From: Pyxicephalus adspersus
Lineage: Eukaryota > Chordata > Amphibia > Anura > Pyxicephalidae
Assembly (NCBI RefSeq): GCF_032062135.1
Contig: NC_092859.1
Span: forward strand, 42,665,521-42,729,520
Reading direction: 5' to 3'
Length of the DNA stretch: 64,000 nt
Made by a program: the position numbers and the translations under genes. Shown one piece after another: positions 1 through 10,531 of this stretch. The notes below the pieces were generated by a model. It made no database searches. It was given only the letters and a program-made list of their open reading frames with translations, and was not told where the DNA came from. Within the stretch, counting starts at the first letter, position 1, and each line of letters opens with the position of its first letter.

Positions 1-1
1 T

Positions 2-289
2 TGTGCAGCCTCAGCAGAATTAACCCTGTGCAGATTACACCAAGGCTACCGTCCTGTTGAAGACTACATTGCAGAGTTTAGAGTGGCCTCTGCAGACACA
101 TCTTGGAGTGAAGCAGCACTCCGCTTCCAATTTCGCCAAGGTCTTTCTGGACTGATCAAGGATGATCCAGCCCATGTCTCCAACCCTAGGTCTTTGAATG
201 ACCTTGTCATGTTTGTGACCCAGACGGATTGTCGTCTGAGAGAGAGAGAGACTGTGAGAAAAGGGACATTGTCAAAACCTCCAGTCTAG
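2..289 (+). pseudogene. Ty3/gypsy gag (capsid) fragment
   Basis: An open frame runs from the window edge to a stop at 287-289. It begins upstream of the window, so no start is assigned. The translation carries the capsid signature of Sushi-like Ty3/gypsy (Metaviridae) gag: a short block RPVEDYIAEF, then SWSEAALRFQFRQGL, then a C-terminal SLNDLV...DCRLRERE segment. In the family this region builds the retrotransposon capsid; domesticated vertebrate relatives include PEG10/RTL genes. Here the CCHC zinc-knuckle part expected downstream is absent: the frame stops and unrelated repeat sequence follows at about 300-440. The protease of the same element follows in the same orientation, so this is a decayed retroelement and not a domesticated gene. 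The family call is strong; the exact clade is inferred. Confidence 0.85.
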
Positions 290-307
290 TACGGCTGCAA
301 GCTCAAC

Positions 308-443
308 TAATAAATGTCATCCTTCAGAAAGGAGAGCTCTGTTCAAGAGAATTGTGATGGTGATTAACTGGGAGATCCCACACACATGTATTGGTTAATG
401 GGTAAATGTCCCTTTTAGTTTATTTGCAGAAAAGATAGTGGTA
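308..443 (+). mobile_element. CR1-like repeat fragment wedged between gag and protease
   Basis: This stretch separates gag from protease and does not look like gypsy sequence. Its reverse complement matches 2411-2530 over about 115 bp with few differences. Shared blocks include GGAGAGCTCTGTT, ACACACATGTATTGGTTAA and TTTTAGTTTATTTGCAGAAAAGA. The matching segment at 2416-2530 is continuous with a LINE ORF1 on the minus strand, so this piece is probably a fragment of the same repeat lying on the plus strand. It replaces the position where the gag zinc knuckle should be. Whether it arrived by insertion or by recombination cannot be told. Confidence 0.6.
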
Positions 444-933
444 GACCTCGCTGAGACCAACGCAAATATTGATTCTGGCACAACTCATTGTTTCATGGAC
501 ATACAATTCGCCCACGCTCATGGAATCCCAGTTCAAGAGAAAAGCCTTCCCATCGTTATTTTTTTGGCCGACGGTTCCACTTCCTGTAACGGGCCAATTA
601 CCACTTGTACTACCTCCAATGGAGGTACATAAACCTTCGGGACATCATGAGCACCTATCCTTTGACTTGCTACCTTCACAAATATTTCCAGTTATTTTGG
701 GACTATCTTGGCTGCAGATCCATGATCCCGATATCCACTGGTGTAAGGGTACCTTTTCTTTTTCTTCTATGTTTTTCCAGCAGAAATGTTTCCGGGAGAC
801 CAAAGAATCCTTAGTTGTGGCCACCTTGTCTTTGGAACAGGAAGCATTAATCCCAGAGGTGTACAGAGAATTCTTAGATGTCTTCAATTCAAAAAGGGCC
901 GATACCTTGCCCCCTCATAGGCTATATGACTGA
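438..933 (+). pseudogene. Ty3/gypsy aspartic protease and linker, frameshifted
   Basis: Two overlapping frames together cover a retroelement protease. The first (438-632) carries the active-site block NIDSGTTH, a DSG/T-type aspartic protease motif, followed by FAHAHGIPVQ typical of Ty3/gypsy pol. Around 600 the reading switches to the frame ending at 933. That frame continues with the conserved VILGLSWLQIHDPDIHW block and then IPEVYREFLDVFNSK and DTLPPHR, which leads into reverse transcriptase. The frame switch disables the protein. Protease followed by RT in this order is standard for Ty3/gypsy. There is no start codon of its own because pol is normally part of a polyprotein. Confidence 0.85.
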
Positions 934-944
934 CCTAATGACCT

Positions 945-1660
945 CTTGCCAGGGTCTACTATACCTTATAGCCACATTTTCCCACTCTCCGATCCAGAAC
1001 TCCTTGCACTGAAAACCTACATTGAAGAAAACCTCGCCAAGGGATTCATCTGAACTTCACGCTCACCAGCCGGAGCGGGTATCTTCTTTGTCGAATAAAG
1101 GACAGTTCACTGCGACCATGTGTCGATTATCGTGCTCTGAACCAGATAACCATCAAGAACCGATACCCACTTCCCCTGATATCTGAACTATTCCAAAGGC
1201 TCCGTACAGCAAGAATATTTACCAGGTTAGATGTCCACGGGGCATACAATTTGATCCACATTAGACAGGGGGATTTACGGGCATTTTGAGTATCTAGTAA
1301 TGACCTTCGGGCTGTGTAAAGCCCCAGCGACCTTTCCTCTCTTACGTTTTGTTAATGACATTTTTAAAGACATACTGGGCGTATATGTCGTGGTCTTACT
1401 GGACGACATTCTGATCTTTTCAGATTTCCTCGAGGAGCACCGTGAACAAGTAAATTAGGTTCTTACTCAACTCCGGCAGAATCATCTTTTCGCAAAGATT
1501 GAAACATGTGAATTTGAGAAGGATCAAGTACACTTCCTAGGCTTGGATATCGCCATGGACCAAAGGTTTCGGCTGTCCTTGATTGGCCCGTCCCAACATC
1601 TCGCAAGGAGGTCCAGCGATTCCTAGGCTTCTCAAATTTCTATCGGAAATTCATCTGAGA
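945..1660 (+). pseudogene. Ty3/gypsy reverse transcriptase, multiply broken
   Basis: Translated pieces in changing frames match the Ty3/gypsy RT in order: [84 protein letters not shown], then DDILIFSD and [12 protein letters not shown]. Breaks seen: a TGA stop at 1051-1053, a frameshift near 1095, loss of a short block after the IRQGD segment (about 1270-1280), and a TAG at 1456-1458. There is also a frameshift in the thumb region near 1555-1640. The catalytic YLDD box reads LLDD at 1396-1407, so even the active site is altered. In an intact element this enzyme copies the retrotransposon RNA inside capsid particles. Here it is a fossil. Confidence 0.9.
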
Positions 1661-2180
1661 ATCTTAATGCATTCTCCGACCTTTGACCGATTTAACTCGG
1701 AAACAGAAGATTTTCCAATGGAACAATAATGCCCAGCAGGCATTCCAGCATCTGAAGACACAATTTACCACCGCTCCTATGTTGGCACATCCAGACCCTA
1801 ACTTGCCTTGTAGGCAGTGGATGCGTCCGAGCAAGCTGTTGGTGCCAATTTGTCTCAGAGACAAAGTGAGAAGCAAATTCTGCATCCTCTAGCCTTTTTC
1901 TCGTCTTCCGAAATTATCGTCTTCCGAGTGCAATTACGATGTGGGGGACAGAGAGCTACTTGCAATTAAGTTAGCCCTGGAGGAGTGGAGATATCTCCTA
2001 GAGGGGGCTCTTCACCCAATTGTGATATGGACGGATCATAAGAATCAGGAGTACTTATGGGCTGCCAAGCATCTTCGGCTTCGTCAGGCCCGTTGGTCCC
2101 TTTTCTTAGCAGGGTTTAATTTTCACAAATCATACTGACCAGGCTCAAAGAATGGGAAACCAGACGGCTTGTCTCAGGTT
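1661..2180 (+). pseudogene. Ty3/gypsy RNase H domain remnant
   Basis: This is the direct continuation of the reverse transcriptase. One frame gives the connection segment (PLTDLTRKQKIFQWN, then FTTAPMLAHPDP) between about 1677 and 1812. After a frameshift near 1812 come [33 protein letters not shown] and TDHKNQEYL, the RNase H landmarks. A stop at 2136-2138 interrupts the terminal conserved PGSKNGK block, which is still recognisable just after it. The integrase and 3' LTR expected next are missing. The sequence instead passes into tandem repeats and a minus-strand LINE fragment. RNase H would remove the RNA strand during reverse transcription. Confidence 0.88.
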
Positions 2181-2211
2181 CATTCCAGGGCTGAGTCGCC
2201 TGAACATTCCT

Positions 2212-2251
2212 GATTCCTGGTTCCTGCTCCCGATTCCTGGTTCCTGCTCCT
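2212..2251 (+). repeat. 20-bp tandem duplication
   Basis: Two adjacent copies of GATTCCTGGTTCCTGCTCC plus one base (2212-2231 and 2232-2251), differing at one position. It lies just after the truncated gypsy RNase H. It may be a local slippage product at the truncation point. Confidence 0.9.
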
Positions 2252-2310
2252 CGCTACTCATGCATCCTCCACTCTCCATCTGGTCATCCGTGTATGACCT
2301 CCGAGGTTTG

Positions 2311-2415
2311 TCTGCAAAGTCATTGGACATTTACCAGCACTATTATCTGTCCAGTCATTGGACATTTACCACTACTGTTTATCTGCAAAGTCATTGGACA
2401 TTTATCACTGTCTTT
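2311..2415 (+). repeat. 35-bp tandem repeat, three copies
   Basis: Three imperfect units of 34-36 bp (2311-2345, 2346-2381, 2382-2415) share GTCATTGGACATTTA in the centre and TCTGCAAAG or a variant at the start. A fourth partial start (TCTGCAAATAAAC at about 2416) leads directly into the repeat that is inverted relative to 308-443. On the minus strand the array sits at the 3' side of the CR1-like ORF1 fragment. Confidence 0.85.
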
Positions 2416-2530
2416 TCTGCAAATAAACTAAAAGGAAAATTTACCTTTGTTAACCAATACATGTGTGTGTGATCTCCTGGTTAATCACCATCAAGATTCC
2501 CTCAAACAGAGCTCTCCCTTCTTAAGGCTT
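2416..2530 (-). mobile_element. Inverted partner of 308-443 (CR1-like repeat)
   Basis: This sequence, read on the minus strand, matches 308-443 read on the plus strand. It therefore forms a long imperfect inverted repeat spanning the gypsy pol remnant. On the minus strand it follows the ORF1 esterase frame without an obvious break: the frame runs on through the GGAGAGCTCTG block before a stop. A short inverted repeat (TTAACCA/TGGTTAA) occurs inside it. Confidence 0.65.
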
Positions 2531-3360
2531 ACAGTACCCCAAATAAAGTTACCCCAGTGCTCTATGAACCCAAACCCTTCCCTTTTGCACCATGCATTTA
2601 ACTATCTAAGCTCCCTCTGCCTTTCCTGTGTTGTGCATGGCACAGGAAATATTCCAGAGAACATAACTTTGGAGGTCCTTTCCTTCAACTTGAAAGATAG
2701 TTCTTTTAATTGATTTTTAAGGATCCTCCATCTTCCATCTATTCTGTCATTGTTTACAACATGGACCCAGACAGCTGGGTCCTGTCCAGCCCGTCCCAGT
2801 AATTTGTCCACTCGGTCCACCACATGCCGAACCCTGGCACCAGGGAGACAGCAAACCATTTGGTTACAGGGATCAGGGCAATAAACTATTCTATCAGTCC
2901 TCCTGATCATAGAATCCCCTATGACAACCAATTGTCTTTTCCTTCCTGCGTTTCCCTCCCCACCCCTACTAGAGTACAGTAACATCTAGAGTTGCCACCA
3001 CTGGGTCTGCAACCTGCACATCTTTACATAACTTTGCAAATATGTTAGGGTGCTCAAACACAGGGCTGCCCTTCCTTTTCTGGGTGCCCCTACCACTCCC
3101 TCTAACTACAGTAACCTAACTCTCTACATGTTCATCCTGATTAACCTCTCCACCCTCCCCATCTAAGCCATTACCTACCTGCTCAGTGAGCAGGAGACCC
3201 CTCTCAAGGTGATCGACTGATTTCAGTGTTGCAATACCCTTCTCCAGCTCTCCAATATGAGATACTAAAAGGGCGAGTTGCTCACATCTGTCACAACGGT
3301 ATTCACCTAGGAGCTGTTGCTCCATTTCTGCTTACATATGGCAGACTGTGCACTGAACCA
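2521..3360 (-). pseudogene. CR1-type LINE ORF1 remnant (zinc-finger, coiled coil, esterase)
   Basis: Read on the minus strand, the first block (about 3284-3352) has two Cys-x2-Cys pairs (CTVC and CDRC) flanking EMEQQLLGEYR, then a heptad-like stretch QLALLVSHIGELEKGIATLKS that looks like a short coiled coil. After a broken linker, a 127-codon frame (2985-2602) carries an SGNH-esterase-like domain. It has QLVVIGDSMIRRTD with the putative nucleophile serine at residue 25, CCLPGARVRHVVDRVD, then VHVVNNDRID where the family usually has a GTND-type block. One in-frame stop at 2602-2604 interrupts it. The conserved LNAWCKREGFGFIEHWGNF segment follows in the same frame to about 2521. Zinc finger plus esterase is the arrangement described for CR1-clade ORF1. 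ORF2 (endonuclease/RT) is absent here. Confidence 0.78.
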
Positions 3361-3429
3361 AACCTTCCACCTTGCTACCATTCATTTTCCCAGGTACAAT
3401 ATTCGCAAGGAGTTATAAAAGTAAAAGTA

Positions 3430-4387
3430 TAGTTACAGTTTGTGGTTACTATAGAGATTTACCTCCTTTTGTTTGCAAACTCCTGTGTTTTCTAACTCCA
3501 CTTGATTACAAGCCACTTGTTTCACAAGCCAAGAAGTAACCTGGGAACTTGTTCTTTCTCATCTTTTTTTTTTTACCATAGACTCATATTTCTTTAAATC
3601 AAAAGCTTGGTAGTATGTTTCTGGGGCATAACAAATGCACATTTTGAAGCCAGTGGAGACTAAGTCTAAAGTGTGGTTTTGCCTGTTTCTAAGTTGTTGG
3701 TACTTCAGATCATCAGTTCTGATATAACACTACAATAAAAACTTTAATGAATCAAATATTTCTGCCTAAATCCAGTTTTATACACTTAATGTTGGGAAAC
3801 AATTTACTATCAGCAATTATTTTAGCTATTTTTGAAAACAAGGTCCTCATAGAGTTGGTGTATAGCTTTCTACCAGTACAGACTGCACTGATGTTGTTTT
3901 ATACAAATCCCTCCGTGACTCTTTGTAAGTCTCCCCTGATAAATGTTGTCTTTAAAAGATTACTAGTAGGTTTGTTTGATAGTCTTTCCAAATGCTAAAA
4001 GCTCCTAGAAGATCTAATAGGAAGGGCTGTATAGGTTAATTTCTCCTTGCCACAAGGGAGCCGTCATGTCTCTAATAGGAATTAACTCTTCGTCCAGCAG
4101 ATGAACTTTAGGTTGCTTTAAAGTACACTTAATGCCTGTAATACAGGTATTCCTCAACTTCCAAACAATAGGGGGGCAAAACATACAGCTAGGCAAAAAA
4201 GAATCTGCTGTCTGCGTAACCTTTTAAGCTGTACTCGGTGACAGTAACGCAGCTATTGCTTACTTAGCCAGTATTGGTAACTCATACAGTCCTCAGCTTT
4301 TCTATGATCTTGTTCTACTGGTGAAAACCAAAAATGTACTTGTGTAAAATATTTTACAAAAATTGCAGGGACAACACATTACTTGAT
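3430..4387. other. Gene-free AT-rich stretch
   Basis: No coding frame, RNA gene or recognisable repeat apart from a short T run near 3567-3576. The 5' part of the CR1-like element may extend a little into the start of this stretch. Confidence 0.6.
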
Positions 4388-4735
4388 TTCACTGGAGTAC
4401 TGGATTACTGGAGCACAATAATATTGGTGCACAGAGGTCACTGGAACGTAAAAGGTAACTGAAGTACTGAAGATTGACTACAGTATAGACTCATGGAGCT
4501 CATGGAATTACTATATGGGTAAGGGATTGCTGGAACAGAAGGCGTACTGAACACAAGTACACAAGAGCACAGTGTTACTGGAAACATAGGGTCACGGGTG
4601 CACAAAGGTTCATTGAACACAGAGGATCACATGAGTACACACAGTGAAACTCTGAGGGCCACTGGGACACAAAAGGTTTACTGATGCCGACAGGGTCACT
4701 GGAGCACAAAGGGTCACTGGAGCATGGGTTTCATG
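4388..4735. repeat. Degenerate minisatellite, about 18-20 bp unit
   Basis: Diverged units around GGTCACTGGAGCACAAAG recur across this stretch. They are best preserved at the right end (4685-4725), where two near-identical units adjoin. On the minus strand the period gives repeated PVTLC-like hexapeptides, so the short minus-strand frames here are repeat artefacts and not genes. Confidence 0.75.
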
Positions 4736-6183
4736 TTCTGTATATTTGCAGTGAATAAAAAACAGAGATAGTAGGCAGTGAGGTCGCCCTGGGCACATTT
4801 GCACAAGCCTAGCTGGATAAATTTGCATATACATTCTTGCTGCTGAGGTCCACTGCTAATCTATAAAATGTTTACAATTTTCTACAGAACTAAGCATTGA
4901 AGCTTTGTGTCTCCTTCAAGCAATATTGATATTGCAGGGCTCATAATGATGAATAATACACATTTCATATCTCAAACACCTTCTCTGGGTAGCTTTTCAA
5001 AATGGCTGCTGCAACAACAATAGCTGCCTGTGACTGCTGGTAAAGATGTTTTTAGGTGGTACAGCAAAAAGCTTTAAACACACACAGTCGTTAAATTATT
5101 ACAAACTTAGCCCCTGCAGCAGGGAACCCCATTAGGAAAAGAACTAGTAACAGTGACTTCTGACACCTGTGTTTCTGTGGCCTAGCTCAAATGTGTGAGA
5201 CTACCCTTTATGAGGCTCAATAATTTCTCTAGAAAGTCTGAGATGTGCTCCTTGAAATATATGTACATGTAATTTGTATCAGAACTGTTAAACATTTACT
5301 TTACATTGCCATTACATGTCAATCTTGCTGTCTAACTTCATACTGTTCAGTACAGATTTTGCTCCTCTATTATTTTATCAAGCACTGCAGGCACTCTGTC
5401 AGCTTTGTGTGCACAGAAGAACAGACAGTATTAAAATCCCAAGGGTTTGTGTACGCAAATTTTGCTGCTTAATGCTGCCTTTTGCATTTGAACCCAACAC
5501 TGCTCAAATGAACCCATTATACAAAATGCAGCAAAAGGTTTCACAACTGTTATCCCAGCTGAATCATTGATGTACATAGGAAAATGCTGACCTGGATTTG
5601 ATGTGCACGATGTCAAGCATAGAACAACAAGATACCTTAAATGCCATTTACTATCCATTGCACTACAAAGGACAGCAGTGCAGCATAACACAACGTGTCC
5701 TGTGCATGGTACAGCACTGCATGTTCATTTTGAATGGGCTGTTTGACTAACCACAGCACGCTTCTGTGTGAGGAATTAGTTAATAATGTAACATTTGGTT
5801 GGGGCTGATTGCTGTTTAATAATTTGCATATATCATTACACAAATTATATTTCATAATAACTCCCAATAGGTGACACCAGCAAGTGTCTGATGTTTACTT
5901 TCCTTGGGCACTCAGCTGCAGATGTGAGGCATTTGCCCTGAGTGCCAAAATATACTGATGTTCTACAAGGAGCGATAAAACATTTTACCAAGAAGAATTA
6001 CAACTAACTTCACACACCATGATTAAAAGAAAACTTAGCATCAGATATATCTTAGCATCAGATAATCCCTATGTGAAACTGGAACCTGCTGCTGCTGCTA
6101 TACACCAAGAGCGCAATGTGAAAAGCGATTATACTGGGGTCACATACAGTACAGATATCTGTTCAGGGTAACATCAGTATTAA
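4736..6183. other. Gene-free stretch
   Basis: AT-rich sequence without convincing coding frames or classified repeats. A short GCT run (four GCTs) lies near 6090. Nothing else stands out. Confidence 0.55.
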
Positions 6184-6640
6184 AGGTGTCATTCTTCTTT
6201 CTTCATTCTTTTCCCCCTTTCAATATCTCCCCTCTCCCTGCCTCCCCCTTTTCCCCTTCCCTGTTCTCTTTCTGTCCTGGCCTCTCTCTCCCCACTTCCT
6301 CCTTCTCCCCCTTCATCATTCTCTCTATTCTTCCCTCTTTTCTATCTCCTGTCTCCTCTTTAATTTACCCTCTTTTCACTCCTCTCCCCTCACTTTCTCT
6401 CCACACCCTCTTCTCTGTCTCCTCTTTCCCTCCTCCCTTTTCTGTCTCTCTATCTTCTGNNNNNNNNNNNNNNNNNNNNNNNNNNNNNNNNNNNNNNNNN
6501 NNNNNNNNNNNNNNNNNNNNNNNNNNNNTCTCTCCCCCCTCTTCTCTCTCTCCCTCTCTCTCTCTTTCTTTATATCTCTGTTCTCCTTCTCCTTTTCTCC
6601 ATCCCTCTCCCACTATCTCTTTTCTTCTCCTTTGTTCTTG
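6184..6640. repeat. Pyrimidine-rich (CT)n low-complexity tract
   Basis: Almost pure C/T on the plus strand, with TCTCTC and CCCTTTTCC-type motifs, broken by the assembly gap at 6460-6528. The long frames that cross it translate to Ser/Pro/Leu or, on the other strand, Arg/Glu/Gly low complexity and are not genes. Confidence 0.95.
6460..6528. other. Assembly gap of 69 undetermined bases
   Basis: A run of N lies inside the pyrimidine tract. The true length of the simple repeat here is unknown. Confidence 0.99.
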
Positions 6641-7679
6641 TGAAATAGCTTTTATGGTGTGTTTTGTGTGTGTTATCATCAAAGGCTGGTATTGTTTGTA
6701 GAAAGAGGGGGGCTGCACAAGCTAACTGGCCTAGGGGAGCAAAAAGAATATATTTGGATCTGCTCATGCAAATGGTTTTAACATCTTTTCATAAAGCTGC
6801 AGCCATCTTTGTACTACTCTTGACTGCTCTCGTCCTATTTGTTTGTTCTAACTCAATGATTAGGTGGGGAAGTGGGGGTCAGAATTACAGCTCAGGATCC
6901 TGTCCCTTTTAAAAAGAATAATGTATTTCCTTTGTAGACCATAGGGCACACATGGTTGTTGTAAGCATTAAATTCTTGTCACTGTTTCCCATAAGGATAA
7001 TAATAGCAGGAGGATTCTGAGTTAAGAGACATTCCGGTGGGGTACCCAGCAGGTCTCAGCCTGAGTTCCATTAACACTCAGGAAGATTAATGACAGACAG
7101 TGTCTGATGTAAGCAAACAGTGAGGACATGAGCCCAGCATGTAGCAATTCTCAGATATGAGTGAGAAAAATAAAATACATGATCTATTTTATATACTGAA
7201 CTTTGTCCACTTCTTTCATGGCATGAATACAGCCCTCCCCATTCTCCCCCACCTTTGCATTGCTTTCAATTGCTCATATCTTACCTTGGAGCCTTGCTCA
7301 AATATCAGATCTATTTTTCTGCATATGTGTAGCTTTAATTACAGCGCGAGTCCTAAGCTATGTACAGATACTAGATGATTGTTTCCCATTGCAAACAATC
7401 ACAATTGTCTTGGGTTAAAGTCTAGTTGGTATGCAGTAGTCCCCTAACAGTGTGTAACAATGACAGATCCCCAAAAGAATAAGTATGGATGACTGTTGGC
7501 ATTTTCTATTGAGGAGGATGCAGTAGGGTGCTTCCCGCTCCCCTTCCCACTCTATAGAACATAACAGTGCTAGATCGTTTTACTGCCCCGGGAAATGAAC
7601 AAGAAAGATTGTTTTGAGAACTTGACTGTCTATATGTAGCTTTAGATGTAATATTTTTGGCTATCAAATGGTTGTGGGT
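6641..7679. other. Gene-free stretch
   Basis: No recognisable coding sequence, RNA gene or repeat family. Short frames here lack any domain signature. Confidence 0.55.
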
Positions 7680-7830
7680 ATGCAACAGGAGATGGTCAGA
7701 GACTACATTCATGCTTATAGGAGAAGGCTGGTAATATGCAGCAAGAGATTGTCAGAGACTGGGGACACGCTATATGATTTGCTGGTGACAGTAAACAGTT
7801 GTAGACTGGTGACACATTACATGAACGAGA
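7680..7830. repeat. Degenerate short tandem repeat
   Basis: Two diverged units share GAGAT(G/T)GTCAGAGACT, at about 7690 and 7745. Related fragments (GACTGGTGACA, GCTGGTGACAG) lie further right. Copy number is low and boundaries are uncertain. Confidence 0.4.
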
Positions 7831-8096
7831 GATAAGAGTTTATGGCTATTATTGTTCCTTTGGGCACCTAGGTTTTCCTTTTGTGCCATTAGGTTAATTG
7901 GCTCCCTCAGAAACTGTCCTTGGATGATAAGCAGCAGAACCAAGAAGTGCAGCATGAGCACTTAAGAATATTAATATAGGAATATTAAGATAATAAAATC
8001 TTTAAAAATATAGATCTGCAGTATTTTTGCATTTTAATTCTCACAATCTAAAGGGGCTCACAATCTACTGTCCCTACCATAGTTAATGGTATAGAT

Positions 8097-8391
8097 CAGT
8101 GATCCCCAACCTTTTGCACGCAACGGACCACTAAATGTATGGACTCCGGACCATGCATGCGCGGGGAGCTGTGTGTCACTCAAAGAGTAAGGAACTTCCT
8201 CCAGAGTGACATCATGATGCCAGAACCTGCCCACTCTCCCATCAGAGGTGGAAGCCTGCGATGTCTCTGGGAGATATGGTCTGTGGCCCAGGTGGGTGCG
8301 CCCCCCCCTAACGGGGACCTTCTCCTAACCCGCTGGTGGGTGCAAGAACCGCGGCCCACCTGTCATGCAGACCGGGGGTTAAAGACCTCTG
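8097..8391. mobile_element. Non-autonomous hAT-like element (MITE)
   Basis: The left end CAGTGATCCCCAACC and the right end GGGGTTAAAGACCTCTG form an imperfect terminal inverted repeat of the CAGNGGTCCCC type known from hAT elements. The 8-bp flanks, GTATAGAT (8089-8096) and GTATGTGG (8392-8399), agree at five of eight positions. This fits an old 8-bp target duplication. The interior is more GC-rich than its surroundings and has no transposase. The element sits next to a short stretch (8040-8096, GCTCACAATCTACTGTCCC) that resembles another amphibian repeat, a match I hold with low confidence. Confidence 0.75.
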
Positions 8392-8399
8392 GTATGTGG

Positions 8400-9500
8400 T
8401 CATATGTTTTTAATACAGTCTAACGTTATTTTTTTGGGGGTAAGACAATTATCTTAATGTTTTTGGAATTATTAATAAGCCCGAAATATTACTAAACCTT
8501 CTCTTAATATCTAGGCATTCTTTATCTGCTACCAGCAAAAAATATTATATTCATATGCAAAATGCTGATTTTTTTTAATCGTAAGGGTTGCATATGTTCT
8601 AATTAAATATTATGTGATCATAAGCTGTGAGATGTCTCACCTGCCTACTCAGCTCCGCCATTATATCATACTTTTGTGCCTTGCTTGTCTTAGCTCATGC
8701 ACCTATCAGTCATCCCAAACTCTAAGCAATGCTCTTGTATTTATCAAAACTTTCCTTGTATTTTTTAGGTGTTGTCACCCTGTCTTTCCTCATCTTCTTG
8801 TGTTCATTTTGCAATTCCCTGTTATCTGTATTTCATTGTCTGTGCATTTATTGTCATCCGCTCCTACCTCATCTCCTCTCTGTCTCGCCTCCGTCTTTAA
8901 TAACCTGAAGGTGATTAGCAGAAATCATATTTGATTTTGACACTCAACCTGCCAGTTAAATACTGGCTAACAAAACAGTTCTGCCATGCAATATGCGAGA
9001 TGCTTTTCCCCTTCTAATTAGGTAGATAAATACAGAGTTTCCATGGTAACGTCTCTTCCTGTGTTTGTAACCCAATGCAATTGAGTTAAATGGATGTTGT
9101 GGCATACTATTGTTTAACCCTGTGCAGGCTGGCTGATGGCTGTCTGCCATATTTTCATTCTGTTGTGTTTTATATGCTTTCCGAGCATTTGTATTGGTGC
9201 AGTATGACACAGCTTTTTCACTTTTGATCAAACAGGAATGGTCCTAGATGGACAGACATTTCTTTAAAAATAATGGAAAATGGTGTACCAGTTGCTAAGT
9301 GAGCTGTTGGAGTATCAGCATCTGTTGTATGTGATAGTAGCACATAGGTGAACATTCATTCTTCTGCTGCATTCCCTAGAATCTGAACATTCACTCAATA
9401 GAATATCCTTCACAAATCTCATTTACTGCACCTATAAAGAGGTCTGTTGAAACCCTTATATGTATGGATAAGACTAATTTTGTCCAAAATTAGGAGATTA
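8400..9500. other. Gene-free AT-rich stretch
   Basis: No coding frame with domain content and no clear repeat was recognised between the hAT-like MITE and the LINE 3' end. Confidence 0.5.
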
Positions 9501-9503
9501 CCT

Positions 9504-9781
9504 AGTTTACATAGTAGGTCAGGTTGAAAAAAGACATAAATCCATCAAGTACAACCACAAGGGAAATAATCATATCCCAGATATAAAACCCATGGACATA
9601 GTTGGGCCAGAGGAAGGTGGAAAAAAAACCCTGGTACAATTTGCTTCAACAGGGGAAAAAATTCCTTCCTGAATCTATGAGGCAATCCGATGTTCCCTGG
9701 ATCAACAGTCTCTGCTGTTTTTACTTTAAAGCTTTAATACCCAGTTATATTCTGTGTTTCAAGAAAAGCATCCAGCTTTTC
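9504..9781 (-). mobile_element. LINE (CR1/L2-type) ORF2 end and 3' UTR
   Basis: On the minus strand the sequence first encodes KLDAFLETQNITGY and stops at 9734-9736, the typical C-terminus of this amphibian LINE ORF2. The 3' UTR follows, with CAACCTGACCTACTATGTAA near its end (about 9506-9526). It is the distal part of the same element as 10916-11810. The two are separated by the DNA transposon at 9782-10915. Confidence 0.78.
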
Positions 9782-9857
9782 TTAACCTCCTGTTTCACTG
9801 ATGTCTGGATTTTTGTTCCAAAAACGGTACACTGTTTTTCATGAAATTTTTTTTTTA

Positions 9858-10485
9858 TATTGTAGACCCGTAACTTACCAAAATATGTCCAAACAAGGGT
9901 CTAGTAGATATCCTGAGTATAATAAAGTTTGAAATACACAATCATGTAAAAAAAAATAATTACATTTAATAATAAAATGAAATAAAAAACACAAAAATCA
10001 GCCTTAATAAGAATGCATAAAAAAATCAAAAATACTGAAAATGCAATAATTCTGTGTACTGTATTGTATTATATTTTTCTAAAACACCTCCCTAGTGTGG
10101 TAAATTTTAAAAGAGTCCAATGTCACATACCTATAGACAAAACCACATAAAAATATTTTGTAGTATTTTGTATTGGATTGGATACAGGACTTTGTATTGA
10201 ATCCAATACAAAATATCTGAATTTCCCGCCACAACCTCCGTCGACGGGTGCACGTACCAACGTCATCAGGAATCACTGAGGGATGCGTACGCGAATGCAG
10301 AGCGTTTTAATTCTCTCCGTATTTCCATGCAAAAAGTGTTACATTTTTTGCATAAAAATTTATTTTACATTGTAGGCTCTAATTCTTAGGCATAACTCAC
10401 CGAAATGTGTCCAAAATTTATTAAATTTAATAATAAACTTTAAAAAAAAAAAAAAAATATTGTATAATGTAATGTAATTGTACAG

Positions 10486-10531
<46 letters not shown>

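Noticed and set aside
2..289. A domesticated gag gene (PEG10/RTL-like)
   Set aside because: The frame stops after the capsid fragment and is followed by decayed pol of the same element, so it is an ordinary relic.
4438..4834. Minus-strand frames with PVTLC-type repeats
   Set aside because: The periodicity comes from the 18-bp minisatellite and does not indicate a repeat protein.
6186..6718. Frames of 117-171 codons on both strands
   Set aside because: They run through the CT tract and the N gap and translate to low complexity only.
8040..8096. A separate SINE fragment (GCTCACAATCTACTG)
   Set aside because: Too short and without a second copy in the window. It is mentioned only as a neighbour of the hAT-like MITE.
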